A DNA stretch of 64,000 bases from an uncultured Collinsella sp. (GCA_900541145.1 UQIH01000001.1:1-64000); one strand, 5' to 3'; shown: positions 16,927 to 25,375, counted from the first letter of the stretch. The notes: generated by a model not told the origin, from the letters alone. A program made the numbers and translations.

Positions 16927-18843
16927 ATGGAAGAGGCCTATCGTCAAGCACGCAAGCGCGGCGAGCAAGGACGTCGACGCGCCATTAGCCAAAGCGAGCA
17001 TCCATACCTTACGGACCTCGATAGCTTGGTTGCTCAGCTCCCCTTAGGTCAGCGAGAGAATGTCGGCCTGCGGGATATTCCGCTCGAAATGGTCGTCGGC
17101 ACGGTCACCAAGGGCCGTCAGTCCGCCTTTTCGTGTAACTTTATGCCCCTGCTTCCGTTTAGCACCGAGTTCGCCCGCAAGTGGTCCAACCTCTACGACA
17201 TCCAGGTAACCGAGGGCTATCGCGACCCCATCATCGTCACCGAGTTCATGCATCGGTTCTATGTCCAGGAAGGCAACAAACGCGTCAGTGTCCTCAAATT
17301 CCTGGACGCTCCAACGGTTTCGGCCAGGGTCACCCGTCTCTACCCCGGCACATGGGATTCCGTCGAAAGCCGCCTGTACGGTGAATTCTGCGCGTTTTGG
17401 CGTGTCTGCCCCCTATACGAGATCGAGTTCTCGCGTGAGGGAAGCTACGAGACGCTCGCCAAGATGCTCGGTCAGAACCTTATCGAAAAATGGCCGCAGA
17501 AAAAGGTCGACTACCTGCGCCACACCTTCCTGCTCTTTAAGCGCGCCTACCTTCGCGCAGGCGGCGACCACCTGGACATTACGCCTGCCGACGCCATGCT
17601 CGTGTACCTCAATGTGTACAACCAGGACCGCCTGCTGGATACGCCGACGGATATCGTCGTAAACCGCCTGTGCAAAATTTGGCGCGAGCTGGTCATTGCC
17701 GGCAAAAATGACGAGGACAAGGTCGATCTTGTCGAAGCGCCGAGCGTCGATGAGGAGGAGTCGCCCGCCAAGTCCACCTCCGGCGTGCTCAACTTCTTTA
17801 TGGGCAAGACTGTCTATTCGGCGGCCAACCCCCTGCGTATCGCCTTTATCCATGAGTTCCCCTGTGCGACGTCGAGCTGGGACAGCCTGCACGACCAAGG
17901 GCGTCAGTATCTCGATGAGCATTTTGGCGGTATCGTGCGCACCGAGGCGTTCGAGGACTGTCACGATCCGGATGTGTTCTACGCCGCCGTGGAAACGGCC
18001 GTCAAACATGGAGCAAACGTCATCTTCTCGACCTCGCACCGCCTGATGGAATACACGCTCAGGGCTGCCGTTGAGTATCCCCTGGTTCGGTTCCTCAACT
18101 GCTCTATCGGCCTTCCCCATCAAAGCGTCCGTTCGTACTTTGGCAAGATGTACGAGGCCAAGTTTCTCCTGGGCGCCCTTGCCGCCAGCATGGCGGACAA
18201 CCACCGCATCGGTTACCACGCGTCGGTCTTCGCCTCGGGCGCACTCAGCGAGATCAATGCCTTTGCGATTGGCGCCTCGCTGCTCGACCCCCGCGCGCAG
18301 GTCATCCTCACCTGGGGCGATGTGCCCGCCGGCGGTCTTGCCGAAGCCATGTGCCGCGAAGGCGTAAGCGTCATGACCGGCACTGACATGTCAAAGTCGC
18401 TGGAAGATCCCACTGCCTACGGGCTTCACCGCTTGGTCGATGGCAAGGTTACCGGCATCGCCATGCCCGTCTGGAACTGGGGGCGCTACTACGAACTTAT
18501 CGTACGAAGCCTGCTGCATGGCACCTGGGATGAGACCAGCGACGACAGCCAAGTGCGCGCCGTCAACTACTGGTACGGCATGAGCTCAGGCGTTATCGAC
18601 ATTCGCTACGCTCCGGGCCTGCCTTATCAGACACGCAAGCTTGTTCAGCTCCTCCGCAATGGCATTGTTGAGGGATCCATCAACCCCTTTGGCGGCGAGC
18701 TCCACAGCCAGAACGGCGTGGTACAGATCGAAGGCTTCCCTCCGCTGCCGAGCACGCAGATTGTCGAGATGAATTGGCTGGCGGACAACGTGGTAGGCAC
18801 CATTCCGCAGCTCGACGATAAGCCGAAAGTCCCTGCCCTATGA
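16927..18843 (+). CDS. ParB-like domain fused to BMP-family nucleoside-binding domain, cytoplasmic
   Basis: A 638-residue two-domain protein with no signal peptide. Residues 95-130 contain FYVQEGNKRVSVLKFLD, which resembles the ParB/Srx nucleotide-binding motif; a helical region follows (about 165-260), then an acidic linker. Residues 302-600 are a BMP (PF02608) periplasmic-binding-like domain, with the family's IGYHASV...INAFAIGASLLDPRAQVILTWGD segment. BMP proteins normally bind nucleosides outside the cell, so a cytoplasmic copy is likely a sensor or regulator rather than a transporter part. Its TGA overlaps the ATG of the phosphoesterase gene (ATGA at 18840). The function is not known to me. 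Confidence 0.85.
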   Translation: MEEAYRQARKRGEQGRRRAISQSEHPYLTDLDSLVAQLPLGQRENVGLRDIPLEMVVGTVTKGRQSAFSCNFMPLLPFSTEFARKWSNLYDIQVTEGYRDPIIVTEFMHRFYVQEGNKRVSVLKFLDAPTVSARVTRLYPGTWDSVESRLYGEFCAFWRVCPLYEIEFSREGSYETLAKMLGQNLIEKWPQKKVDYLRHTFLLFKRAYLRAGGDHLDITPADAMLVYLNVYNQDRLLDTPTDIVVNRLCKIWRELVIAGKNDEDKVDLVEAPSVDEEESPAKSTSGVLNFFMGKTVYSAANPLRIAFIHEFPCATSSWDSLHDQGRQYLDEHFGGIVRTEAFEDCHDPDVFYAAVETAVKHGANVIFSTSHRLMEYTLRAAVEYPLVRFLNCSIGLPHQSVRSYFGKMYEAKFLLGALAASMADNHRIGYHASVFASGALSEINAFAIGASLLDPRAQVILTWGDVPAGGLAEAMCREGVSVMTGTDMSKSLEDPTAYGLHRLVDGKVTGIAMPVWNWGRYYELIVRSLLHGTWDETSDDSQVRAVNYWYGMSSGVIDIRYAPGLPYQTRKLVQLLRNGIVEGSINPFGGELHSQNGVVQIEGFPPLPSTQIVEMNWLADNVVGTIPQLDDKPKVPAL

Positions 18844-19550
18844 AAATCCTTGCCATAGCCGATACCGAAGAACGATGCCTTTGGGAGTGCTTTCGCAAGG
18901 AACGCTTTGAGGGAGTCGACCTGATTTTGTCCGCCGGCGATCTGGACCCGGACTATCTTGAGTTTTTGGTCACCGTCATCAACAAGCCGCTCCTCTACGT
19001 GCGTGGCAACCACGATGACCGCTACGCGCGTCATGCACCGGGCGGATGTATCTGCGTAGAAGACAGCGTGTACACGTACCGAGGGATTCGCATTGCGGGC
19101 CTTGGCGGGTCCATGCGTTATCGCGACGGCGCCAACATGTACACCGAACGCGAGATGTCCAAGCGTATGCGTAAGCTGTCGCGTAAGGTTAGGATGGTCG
19201 GCGGGTGCGACATTCTGCTTACCCATGCGCCCGCCGCAGGTATGGGTGATCTGGACGATCTACCGCATCGAGGGTTTGAGTGCTTTAACACGGCGCTTGA
19301 GTCCTGGGGAGCCGACTACATGGTGCATGGGCATGTACACCAAAGCTACGGTTACGATTTTCAGCGCGAGCGGCAGCATGTGTGTGGAACGACGATCATC
19401 AACGCCTGCGGCTATACGCAGTTTGAGCTCGACCAGACGCGCTACCCCATCCGTGGCTGGCAGGCAGCCTGGCTCAACTCGCAAACCATGCGCCGCGAGC
19501 TCAAACGCCACGATGCTATCGAGTCCTCAACAGCCAGAACACCCTGGTAA
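18840..19550 (+). CDS. Metallophosphoesterase (calcineurin-like)
   Basis: A 236-residue cytoplasmic phosphoesterase. The dinuclear metal site is complete: GDLD (about 38), GNHDD (about 58), THAP (about 124) and HGHVH (about 162); the first motif is DTE instead of the usual DxH. Substrates in this family range from phosphodiesters to protein phosphates. It is translationally coupled to the BMP-domain gene (ATGA overlap) and is the last gene of the unit, followed by a terminator, so a common pathway is likely. Confidence 0.9.
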   Translation: MKILAIADTEERCLWECFRKERFEGVDLILSAGDLDPDYLEFLVTVINKPLLYVRGNHDDRYARHAPGGCICVEDSVYTYRGIRIAGLGGSMRYRDGANMYTEREMSKRMRKLSRKVRMVGGCDILLTHAPAAGMGDLDDLPHRGFECFNTALESWGADYMVHGHVHQSYGYDFQRERQHVCGTTIINACGYTQFELDQTRYPIRGWQAAWLNSQTMRRELKRHDAIESSTARTPW

Positions 19551-19551
19551 C

Positions 19552-19589
19552 CGCCTCAAAGGGGACGCTGACCCCTTTGAGGTGTTTTT
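19552..19589 (+). terminator. Terminator after the phosphoesterase gene
   Basis: CGCCTCAAAGGGG pairs with CCCCTTTGAGGTG (one G-U at the base) around ACGCTGA and is followed by TTTTT. It contains the AAAGGGGAC motif. Confidence 0.92.
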
Positions 19590-19604
19590 GGCCCGAGATA
19601 GCAA

Positions 19605-19639
19605 GAAACCCGGTCCTGCACGGGGCAGAACCGGGTTTC
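19605..19639 (-). terminator. Terminator after rplA
   Basis: GAAACCCGGT and ACCGGGTTTC form a 10-bp stem. It sits 39 bases beyond the rplA stop and can work on both strands. Confidence 0.82.
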
Positions 19640-19677
19640 TTTAGCAATGCTTGCTTTGATCAGGCAGTAACTAGCAG

Positions 19678-20385
19678 TTACTCAGCCAGGAAGTCACGCT
19701 GGACAGCGGGATCGACCTTGACGCCAGGGCCCATGGTGGAAGACACGGAGATGGACTTGACGTACTTGCCCTTAGCAGAAGAGGGCTTGACGCGCAGGAT
19801 CTCGGTGTACAGGGCAGCGTAGTTCTCAACGAGCTGCTGCTCAGAGAAGGACTTCTTGCCCAGGGGCACGTGGCAGATGCCGTAGCGGTCGGCGCGGTAC
19901 TCAACGCGGCCAGCCTTGAGCTCGGAGACCATCTTGGCAACGTCCATGGTCACGGTGCCGAGCTTGGGGTTCGGCATGAGGCCACGGGGACCAAGGATCT
20001 TACCGATGCGGCCAACCTTGGCCATCATGTTCGGCGTAGCGATAGCGGCGTCGAAGTTGATCTCGCCCTTCTGAATCTGGGCGACGAGCTCGTCGGAACC
20101 GATGATGTCGGCGCCGGCAGCCTCGGCCTCGCGGGCCTTCTCGCCCTCGGCGAAGACGGCAACACGAACGGTCTTGCCGGTGCCGTGGGGCAGGGAGATG
20201 GAACCACGGATGTTCTGGTCAGCCTTACGAGTATCGATGCCCAAACGGAAGTGGGCCTCGACGGTCTCGTCGAACTTGGCGGTGTCGAGCTCCTTGAGGA
20301 GCTTGGCAGCCTGAAGGGGGGTGTAGAGCGTGGCGCGGTCGATCTTCTCGGCAGCAGCGTTATAGCTCTTACCATGCTTAGCCAT
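19678..20385 (-). CDS. rplA: 50S ribosomal protein L1
   Basis: A 235-residue L1, the usual length, binding 23S rRNA at the L1 stalk and, in many bacteria, its own mRNA. Features include the N-terminal KHGKSYNAAAEKI start, the central GRIGKILGPRGLMPNPKLGTV signature (about 120-140) and the C-terminal SVSSTMGPGVKVD. AGGAGG precedes the ATG. It follows rplK by 117 bases and ends the operon; rplJ and rplL are not next, unlike in E. coli. Confidence 0.98.
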   Translation of the reverse strand: MAKHGKSYNAAAEKIDRATLYTPLQAAKLLKELDTAKFDETVEAHFRLGIDTRKADQNIRGSISLPHGTGKTVRVAVFAEGEKAREAEAAGADIIGSDELVAQIQKGEINFDAAIATPNMMAKVGRIGKILGPRGLMPNPKLGTVTMDVAKMVSELKAGRVEYRADRYGICHVPLGKKSFSEQQLVENYAALYTEILRVKPSSAKGKYVKSISVSSTMGPGVKVDPAVQRDFLAE

Positions 20386-20502
20386 GTGTATTACCTCCTG
20401 TGGTTAAACGGGCGTGAGCCCTCCCACATCGTATCGTGTGCCCTATTGCACACATTTAACGGGCGCCCCGGTCGGAGCACCCGTCGTTACCATAAGAAAT
20501 CG

Positions 20503-20931
20503 CTACTCAGCGATGGTGACGCCCATGGAACGGGCGGTACCGGCGATGATCTTCATGGCGGCGTCAATGTCGTTGGCATTGAGGTCCGGCATCTTGATCT
20601 CGGCGATCTTGGTGAGCTGCTCCTGGGAGAGCTGACCAACCTTGTCGGCCTGGGGCTTAGCGGAACCAGACTTGAGGTTCAGCTCCTTCTTGATGAGGTG
20701 AGCCGCCGGCGGGGTCTTGGTGATGAAGGAGAAGGACTTATCCTCGTAGACAGTGATCTCAACGGGGATGATGTCGCCCTTCTTGTCCTGCGTCTCGGCG
20801 TTAAAGGCCTGGCAGAACTGCATGATGTTCACGCCAGCAGCGCCCAGGGCGGGGCCGACGGGAGGAGCGGGGTTTGCTGCACCAGCAGGAATCTGGAGCT
20901 TAATGACGTTGGCAACCTTCTTCTCAGCCAT
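20503..20931 (-). CDS. rplK: 50S ribosomal protein L11
   Basis: A 142-residue L11 that forms the GTPase-associated centre and is needed for RelA activation. The KLQIPAGAANPAPPVGPALGAAGVN signature (about 9-33) is complete, and the C-terminal RNA-binding half includes AGTARSMGV. The ATG at 20931 is preferred over one two codons upstream because AAAGGA would abut the earlier one. Confidence 0.98.
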   Translation of the reverse strand: MAEKKVANVIKLQIPAGAANPAPPVGPALGAAGVNIMQFCQAFNAETQDKKGDIIPVEITVYEDKSFSFITKTPPAAHLIKKELNLKSGSAKPQADKVGQLSQEQLTKIAEIKMPDLNANDIDAAMKIIAGTARSMGVTIAE

Positions 20932-21051
20932 GGTCATTCCTTTCGAATCACGAGTGTGAAGTACTTGCTATATCGTAAGCACGCACGTGTTAGAAGCACT
21001 CCTGAGATGAGCAGTCACAGAAGAAGCACGCTCGCGCGAACGGACGAAAAC

Positions 21052-21588
21052 TTAAGCGATGACAGCGACCTGGTTAAAGTCGAGCTCGACCGGCGTCTCG
21101 CGGCCAAAGATCATCAGCGTGACCTTGAGCTTGCCAGCCTCGGTGTTAACCTCGGAGACCTTGCCATCAAAGTCGGTAAGCGGGCCATCGGTGACGCGGA
21201 CGGACGTGCCGACCTGAATATCAACCGAGGTGCGCTTGGGCGAATCGCCCTTACCGGGACGACGAGTCATCTTGTTGTACTCGTCGCGGGAAAGCGGAGC
21301 GGGCTTGCCGTTGCCGCCTAGGAAACCGGTGACGCCGGGCGTGTTGCGAACACACGTCCAAGCATCGTCATCCATCTCCATGCGGACCAGGACATAACCC
21401 GGGAAAATCTTGGAATCCTTGGTCTCGCGCTTGCCACCCTCTTTAATCTCGGTGACGCGCTCCATAGGAATCTCGATATCAAAGATACGGTCCTGCATGC
21501 CCATGGTCTCGATACGATGCTCGAGATCGGACTTTACGCGGTTCTCGTATCCGGAGTAAGTGTGAACGACGTACCAACGCTTAGACAT
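21052..21588 (-). CDS. nusG: Transcription termination/antitermination factor NusG
   Basis: A 178-residue NusG that couples RNA polymerase to Rho and the ribosome. The NGN domain (WYVVHTYSGYENRVKSDLE, FPGYVLVRMEMDDDAW) is followed by the KOW domain (SVRVTDGPLTDFDGKVSEVN). It lies 3 bases after secE and 120 bases before rplK in the same direction, the conserved secE-nusG-rplK-rplA order. Confidence 0.97.
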   Translation of the reverse strand: MSKRWYVVHTYSGYENRVKSDLEHRIETMGMQDRIFDIEIPMERVTEIKEGGKRETKDSKIFPGYVLVRMEMDDDAWTCVRNTPGVTGFLGGNGKPAPLSRDEYNKMTRRPGKGDSPKRTSVDIQVGTSVRVTDGPLTDFDGKVSEVNTEAGKLKVTLMIFGRETPVELDFNQVAVIA

Positions 21589-21591
21589 GGT

Positions 21592-21930
21592 TTAGCCCCT
21601 CAATCCAGAGAACAGAGCAAGAGCCTCGCCAAAGCCAGCATCGAGCAGAGCGATGACGACGCCGACGACGACCAGAGAAGCGCAAACGACGACCGAGTAG
21701 TTCACGAGCTCCTTCTTATCGGGCCACGTGACACGCTTCATCTCGGACTTGACCGAAGCGAAATACTTCTTGGTGCGGGCGAAGAAACCAGGCTTCTCGT
21801 TCTTCTTGGACTTCGCAGCCTTCTCGTTCTTCTTGGCAACGGCCTTCTTGGCCTCAACCTTGGAGTTGGCGGCAGCTTTGTTGGCAGGTGCCGGCTGCTG
21901 AGCCTTCTTCTTGTTCTTCTTGTTGGCCAT
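21592..21930 (-). CDS. secE: Preprotein translocase subunit SecE
   Basis: A 112-residue SecE. A lysine- and alanine-rich cytoplasmic tail (1-65) leads to FARTKKYFASVKSEMKRVTWPDKKELVNYSVVV, the SecE amphipathic signature, and one membrane segment near the C terminus. It stabilises SecY in the translocon. The lysine-rich extension is typical of actinobacterial SecE. Confidence 0.95.
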   Translation of the reverse strand: MANKKNKKKAQQPAPANKAAANSKVEAKKAVAKKNEKAAKSKKNEKPGFFARTKKYFASVKSEMKRVTWPDKKELVNYSVVVCASLVVVGVVIALLDAGFGEALALFSGLRG

Positions 21931-21969
21931 TTGGGTTACCTCCGCGCAATGCGCTTATACATGAGTAAA

Positions 21970-21997
21970 CCGTAAGCCCCCAAGTGGGAGCTTACGG
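21970..21997 (-). terminator. Stem-loop between tRNA-Trp and secE
   Basis: CCGTAAGC and GCTTACGG pair and are followed on the minus strand by TTTACT. It may end or reduce read-through from rpmG-tRNA-Trp into secE, or act in tRNA processing. Confidence 0.6.
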
Positions 21998-22006
21998 AAT
22001 AATGAC

Positions 22007-22082
22007 TGGCACGCCAGGAAGGACTCGAACCCTCAACACTCGGTTTTGGAGACCGATGCTCTACCAATTGAACTACTGGCGT
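22007..22082 (-). tRNA. tRNA-Trp (CCA)
   Basis: A 76-base cloverleaf with acceptor ACGCCAG/CTGGCGT, the anticodon loop CTCCAAA (CCA), T arm GGGTTCGAGTCC and an encoded 3' CCA. It lies between rpmG and secE, its usual place. Confidence 0.97.
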
Positions 22083-22095
22083 ATGTGACTAGAGA

Positions 22096-22245
22096 CTAGC
22101 GAGTCTCTTTGTGCAGCGTGTGGTGACGGCACCAGGGGCAATACTTCTTGATCTCCATACGATCAGGCATGGTCGACTTGTTCTTGGTGGTCGTATAGTT
22201 GCGGCGCTTGCACTCAGTGCACGCAAGAGTAACTAGAGTACGCAT
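22096..22245 (-). CDS. rpmG: 50S ribosomal protein L33
   Basis: A 49-residue L33 (MRTLVTLACTECKRRNY...). It keeps both cysteine pairs, CTEC (9-12) and CPWC (36-39), so it is the zinc-binding form. It begins the rpmG-tRNA-Trp-secE-nusG-rplK-rplA unit behind the promoter at 22291-22320. Confidence 0.96.
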   Translation of the reverse strand: MRTLVTLACTECKRRNYTTTKNKSTMPDRMEIKKYCPWCRHHTLHKETR

Positions 22246-22290
22246 GTATCCTGAACCTTTCATTTCCGCCCCGTACGGGCACGAGTTGTT

Positions 22291-22320
22291 ACTTTATCAG
22301 CTCCACGTAAGTGCTGTCAA
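22291..22320 (-). promoter_or_regulatory. Promoter of the rpmG-secE-nusG-rplKA unit
   Basis: On the minus strand TTGACA (22315-22320), an 18-base spacer and TAAAGT (22291-22296). The TTTTC(A/G)TTGACAGC context is shared with the tRNA-Tyr/tuf promoter. Confidence 0.7.
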
Positions 22321-22466
22321 TGAAAACCTCGAGTCAATTGGTTCTCGGTGGATCCATTCATATTTGGAACACATCAATGAAGCCATCGAGATCTAATTGA
22401 CGGTGCATCCAGGACCATTATCGATCCTCTCGACACCAGCAACGGCTCAATATCCATTGCAGAAAA

Positions 22467-22496
22467 GAACCCGGCACCCATATAAGTGCCGGGTTC
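22467..22496 (-). terminator. Terminator after tuf
   Basis: GAACCCGGCAC pairs with GTGCCGGGTTC and is followed on the minus strand by TTTTCT. Confidence 0.93.
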
Positions 22497-22524
22497 TCTA
22501 AGTCAGCTATATCAAAGAGCTAGT

Positions 22525-23715
22525 TTACTCAATGATCGTGGAGACGATGCCCGAACCGACGGTGTGGCCACCCTCGCGAATAGCGAAGCGCAGGCCCTCC
22601 TCCATGGCGATCGGGTGGATGAGGTCGCCCTCGATGGTGATGTGGTCACCAGGCATAGCCATCTCGGTGCCCTCGGGGAGCTTGACCGTACCGGTAACGT
22701 CGGTGGTACGGAAGTAGAACTGAGGACGATAACCATCGAAGAACGGGGTGTGACGGCCGCCCTCCTCCTTGGTCAGAACGTAGATCTCGCCGGTGAACTT
22801 GGTGTGCGGGGTAACCGAACCGGGCTTGCAGAGAACCTGGCCGCGCTCGATGTCCTCGCGCTTGATGCCGCGGAGCAGCAGACCGACGTTGTCGCCAGCC
22901 TCGCAGAAGTCCATGGACTTACGGAACATCTCGATACCGGTAACGACGGTGTTCTGGGTATCCTTGATGCCGACGATCTCGACGGGCTCGTTGAGCTTGA
23001 GCTCACCGCGCTCGACACGGCCAGTAGCAACGGTACCACGGCCGGAGATGGTCATAACGTCCTCAACGGCCATCAGGAACGGGAGGTCGTTGTTACGAGC
23101 AGGCGTCGGGATGTACTCGTCGACGGCCTTCATGAGCTCGCGGATAGCGTCCATCCACTTGGCGTCGCCCTCGAGAGCGCCCAGAGCGGAACCACGGATG
23201 ACGGGGATGTCGTCGCCGGGGAAATCGTACTCGGAGAGGAGCTCACGGGTCTCCATCTCGACGAGGTCGATGAGCTCGTCATCGTCGACCATGTCGCACT
23301 TGTTCAGGAAGACGACGATGTAGGGAACGCCGACCTGACGGGCGAGCAGGATGTGCTCGCGGGTCTGAGCCATGGGGCCGTCGGTAGCGGCGATAACCAG
23401 GATAGCGCCGTCCATCTGAGCAGCGCCGGAGATCATGTTCTTGACGTAGTCAGCGTGGCCCGGGCAGTCAACGTGAGCGTAGTGACGGGCAGCGGTCTCG
23501 TACTCAACGTGGGAGACGGAGATCGTAATGCCGCGCTCGCGCTCCTCGGGAGCCTTGTCGATGTTCTCGAACGCAGTGAAGTCAGCCTTGCAGCCCTCGG
23601 TCTCGGAGAGAACCTTGGTGATGGCAGCGGTCAGCGTGGTCTTGCCGTGGTCGACGTGACCAATGGTGCCGATGTTAACATGCGGCTTAGTGCGCTCAAA
23701 CTTCTCTTTGGCCAT
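22525..23715 (-). CDS. tuf: Translation elongation factor Tu
   Basis: A 396-residue EF-Tu that delivers aminoacyl-tRNA to the ribosome. G1 GHVDHGKT (about 19-26), switch I RGITIS, G3 DCPGHADY, G4 NKCD and G5 SAL are intact, followed by domains 2 and 3. The frame is open 23 codons upstream, but GAGGAGG precedes the ATG at 23715. It lies behind three tRNA genes in the same direction, from which it is probably co-transcribed. Confidence 0.99.
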   Translation of the reverse strand: MAKEKFERTKPHVNIGTIGHVDHGKTTLTAAITKVLSETEGCKADFTAFENIDKAPEERERGITISVSHVEYETAARHYAHVDCPGHADYVKNMISGAAQMDGAILVIAATDGPMAQTREHILLARQVGVPYIVVFLNKCDMVDDDELIDLVEMETRELLSEYDFPGDDIPVIRGSALGALEGDAKWMDAIRELMKAVDEYIPTPARNNDLPFLMAVEDVMTISGRGTVATGRVERGELKLNEPVEIVGIKDTQNTVVTGIEMFRKSMDFCEAGDNVGLLLRGIKREDIERGQVLCKPGSVTPHTKFTGEIYVLTKEEGGRHTPFFDGYRPQFYFRTTDVTGTVKLPEGTEMAMPGDHITIEGDLIHPIAMEEGLRFAIREGGHTVGSGIVSTIIE

Positions 23716-23769
23716 AAAGCCCTCCTCTAAACAGGTCGTCCCCGGACGGGACTTTGCCTTTATACCATA

Positions 23770-23800
23770 GTGGCCTCTCAACATACTATTGAGAAGCCAC
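23770..23800 (-). terminator. Stem-loop between tRNA-Met and tuf
   Basis: GTGGCTTCTCA and TGAGAGGCCAC pair with one mismatch. No T-run follows, so it is more likely a processing structure than a strong terminator. Confidence 0.45.
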
Positions 23801-23811
23801 CGTGTTACCTA

Positions 23812-23888
23812 TGGTAGCGGTGACTGGATTCGAACCAGTGACGCCACGGGTATGAACCGTGTGCTCTAACCAACTGAGCTACACCGCC
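23812..23888 (-). tRNA. tRNA-Met (CAT, elongator type)
   Basis: A 77-base cloverleaf starting GGCGGTGTAGCTCAG with anticodon CAT in GGTTCATACCC and encoded CCA. The sequence matches elongator rather than initiator tRNA-Met. Confidence 0.95.
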
Positions 23889-23891
23889 GGA

Positions 23892-23967
23892 TGGAGCCTG
23901 CAACCAGACTTGAACTGGTGACCTCTTCGTTACCAACGAAGTGCTCTACCGACTGAGCTATACAGGC
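23892..23967 (-). tRNA. tRNA-Thr (GGT)
   Basis: A 76-base cloverleaf; acceptor GCCTGTA/TGCAGGC, anticodon loop TTGGTAA, encoded CCA. Confidence 0.96.
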
Positions 23968-23977
23968 ACTTGACGGG

Positions 23978-24059
23978 TGGGAGCTATAGGATTCGAACCT
24001 ATGTAGGCAGAGCCAACGGGTTTACAGCCCGTCCCCATTAACCACTCGGGCAAACTCCC
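23978..24059 (-). tRNA. tRNA-Tyr (GTA)
   Basis: An 82-base class II tRNA with a long variable arm. Acceptor GGGAGTT/AGCTCCC, anticodon GTA in GGCTGTAAACC. The 3' CCA is not encoded, unlike the other tRNAs here. Confidence 0.95.
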
Positions 24060-24121
24060 AATCGTTCAAGTATCCGCAGGTCCTTTGGTCTTTTGGACCG
24101 CCGCCCCCGCGAACGAAAAAG

Positions 24122-24151
24122 ATAATACGATGCAACCTTGGGGGCTGTCAA
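24122..24151 (-). promoter_or_regulatory. Promoter of tRNA-Tyr-Thr-Met-tuf
   Basis: On the minus strand TTGACA (24146-24151), an 18-base spacer and TATTAT (24122-24127), 62 bases before tRNA-Tyr. Both boxes are near consensus. Confidence 0.82.
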
Positions 24152-24367
24152 CGAAAACCTCTAGATACACGGTGCCGGGCGTATCTATATAGCTGTGACC
24201 TGCGGTTTTGTTGAGTTTGGATATGAAGGACGGTGGATTTGGCTACGCTGGTGACATTTCCCGAGGGAACACTTTGTCACGGTGGAGTACATCTGCAGCA
24301 TCGACCTTCGATACCGACCCTCTTGCACTATTACATAGGTCACGATCGTGCTTCCACGGCACGTTCA

Positions 24368-24428
24368 AGCGTGGATAATCTCCCGCTTTTAGCGCGGCTC
24401 TAAGCCCAAAGCGGAGATTATCCACGCT
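24368..24428. repeat. Inverted repeat with GCGTGGATAATCTC arms
   Basis: AGCGTGGATAATCTC...CGCTTT (24368-24389) pairs with AAAGCGGAGATTATCCACGCT (24408-24428), giving a stem of about 20 bp. The right arm and its flank (ATTATCCACGCTC, then TTCTCC) recur at 28469. The 399-base gap 24060-24458 holds this element and the tRNA/tuf promoter; I see no gene. Confidence 0.85.
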
Positions 24429-24458
24429 CATTCTCCAGACGGGAGAACTATAGAGCCG

Positions 24459-25295
24459 CTACTGCTCTGGCCAGACCAAAGTAGACCCATAGAGCGGCTC
24501 CCCCTTGGTGCAGGGGTAGCGACTCAAGTAACACGACGATAGCAAGTCGAAGAAATAGGTCATGGCGTATTTCGAATAAACGCCGAGTCGGTCAATTCCG
24601 TTTCCCGCATTACCAAGACGATATACACGGTCAAAAGACCTCGATTTGTCATCGTTGCTAAACGCAGTAATTAGAATCTTCCTGCCCGAACGGCAATCAA
24701 GATACTCACGCGCCTGTGACGCAAATAGCCCGGAGACCGATACGAGAATTATCAATGACTGCGAAGCGTCTCCCATGTTTTTCAATTCCGCGACGTTAGC
24801 CCCAGCAACTATGCGAACTATCTTGCCCGCATAAAACATTTCCTGCTGAAATCGTACGAGATTGGCGCTCACATTATTGGTGCACCAGATTTCAACGTTT
24901 TTATGGCCATCAATTTCGTCGACAAGATGCTTAATAGCGATATCGGACACGCCGCTTTCAACCTCAGCGAACATCTCGATCATGCGAACGTCGAGCTCTG
25001 CCCTGTACTCCTCGTAGCCAAATTCCTCCTCTCGATGGCTTAAGTCGCTTGGAAAGACTGACTGAGTAAATGATTCTTTCAAATCGCTAAGAGACTGGTA
25101 GCCCAATCGATTGCAGAAACGACGAACAGCGGAACGAGTCACGAATGCATCGCGGGCTATTGCGGCAACATTGATTTCGCTCGAACGCCTAATGTGAGCG
25201 ATGAGATATCGAGCGATGGCGGCATCGTTTGACCCAAACTCGCTGTTGATGATGGAGCTAATGCGATTGAGCACATCGAAGTCATTGATATTCAC
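24459..25295 (-). CDS. RpiR/MurR-family transcriptional regulator
   Basis: About 278 residues: an N-terminal HTH_6 domain (NVAAIARDAFVTRSAVRRFCNRLGYQSLSDLKESF) and a C-terminal SIS sugar-phosphate-binding domain (VEIWCTNNVSANLVRFQQEMF to SLIILVSVSGLFASQ). Such regulators sense phosphosugars. It diverges from the GH1-PTS genes, so it most likely controls beta-glucoside uptake. The GTG at 25295 has GAGG 6 bases before it; an ATG at 25334 in the same frame lacks an RBS but cannot be excluded. The gene is less GC-rich than its neighbours, as is the rest of the cassette. Confidence 0.9.
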   Translation of the reverse strand: MNINDFDVLNRISSIINSEFGSNDAAIARYLIAHIRRSSEINVAAIARDAFVTRSAVRRFCNRLGYQSLSDLKESFTQSVFPSDLSHREEEFGYEEYRAELDVRMIEMFAEVESGVSDIAIKHLVDEIDGHKNVEIWCTNNVSANLVRFQQEMFYAGKIVRIVAGANVAELKNMGDASQSLIILVSVSGLFASQAREYLDCRSGRKILITAFSNDDKSRSFDRVYRLGNAGNGIDRLGVYSKYAMTYFFDLLSSCYLSRYPCTKGEPLYGSTLVWPEQ

Positions 25296-25337
25296 GTGAT
25301 CCCTCTTTCCGCTCTCCTCGAAATCATGGTTCATTTA

Positions 25338-25375
25338 TTGAATCAAACAGCTTTGGTCGTTCTCCTATGATTCAA
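25338..25375. promoter_or_regulatory. TTGAATCA...TGATTCAA candidate operator
   Basis: Perfect 8-base inverted half sites (25338-25345 and 25368-25375) with 22 bases between, in the region shared by the divergent RpiR regulator and GH1 genes. The placement suits the RpiR protein as ligand. Confidence 0.5.

Noticed and set aside
24243..24431. 62-codon frame between tRNA-Tyr and the RpiR gene
   Set aside because: Lies across an inverted repeat, has no RBS and no recognisable content.
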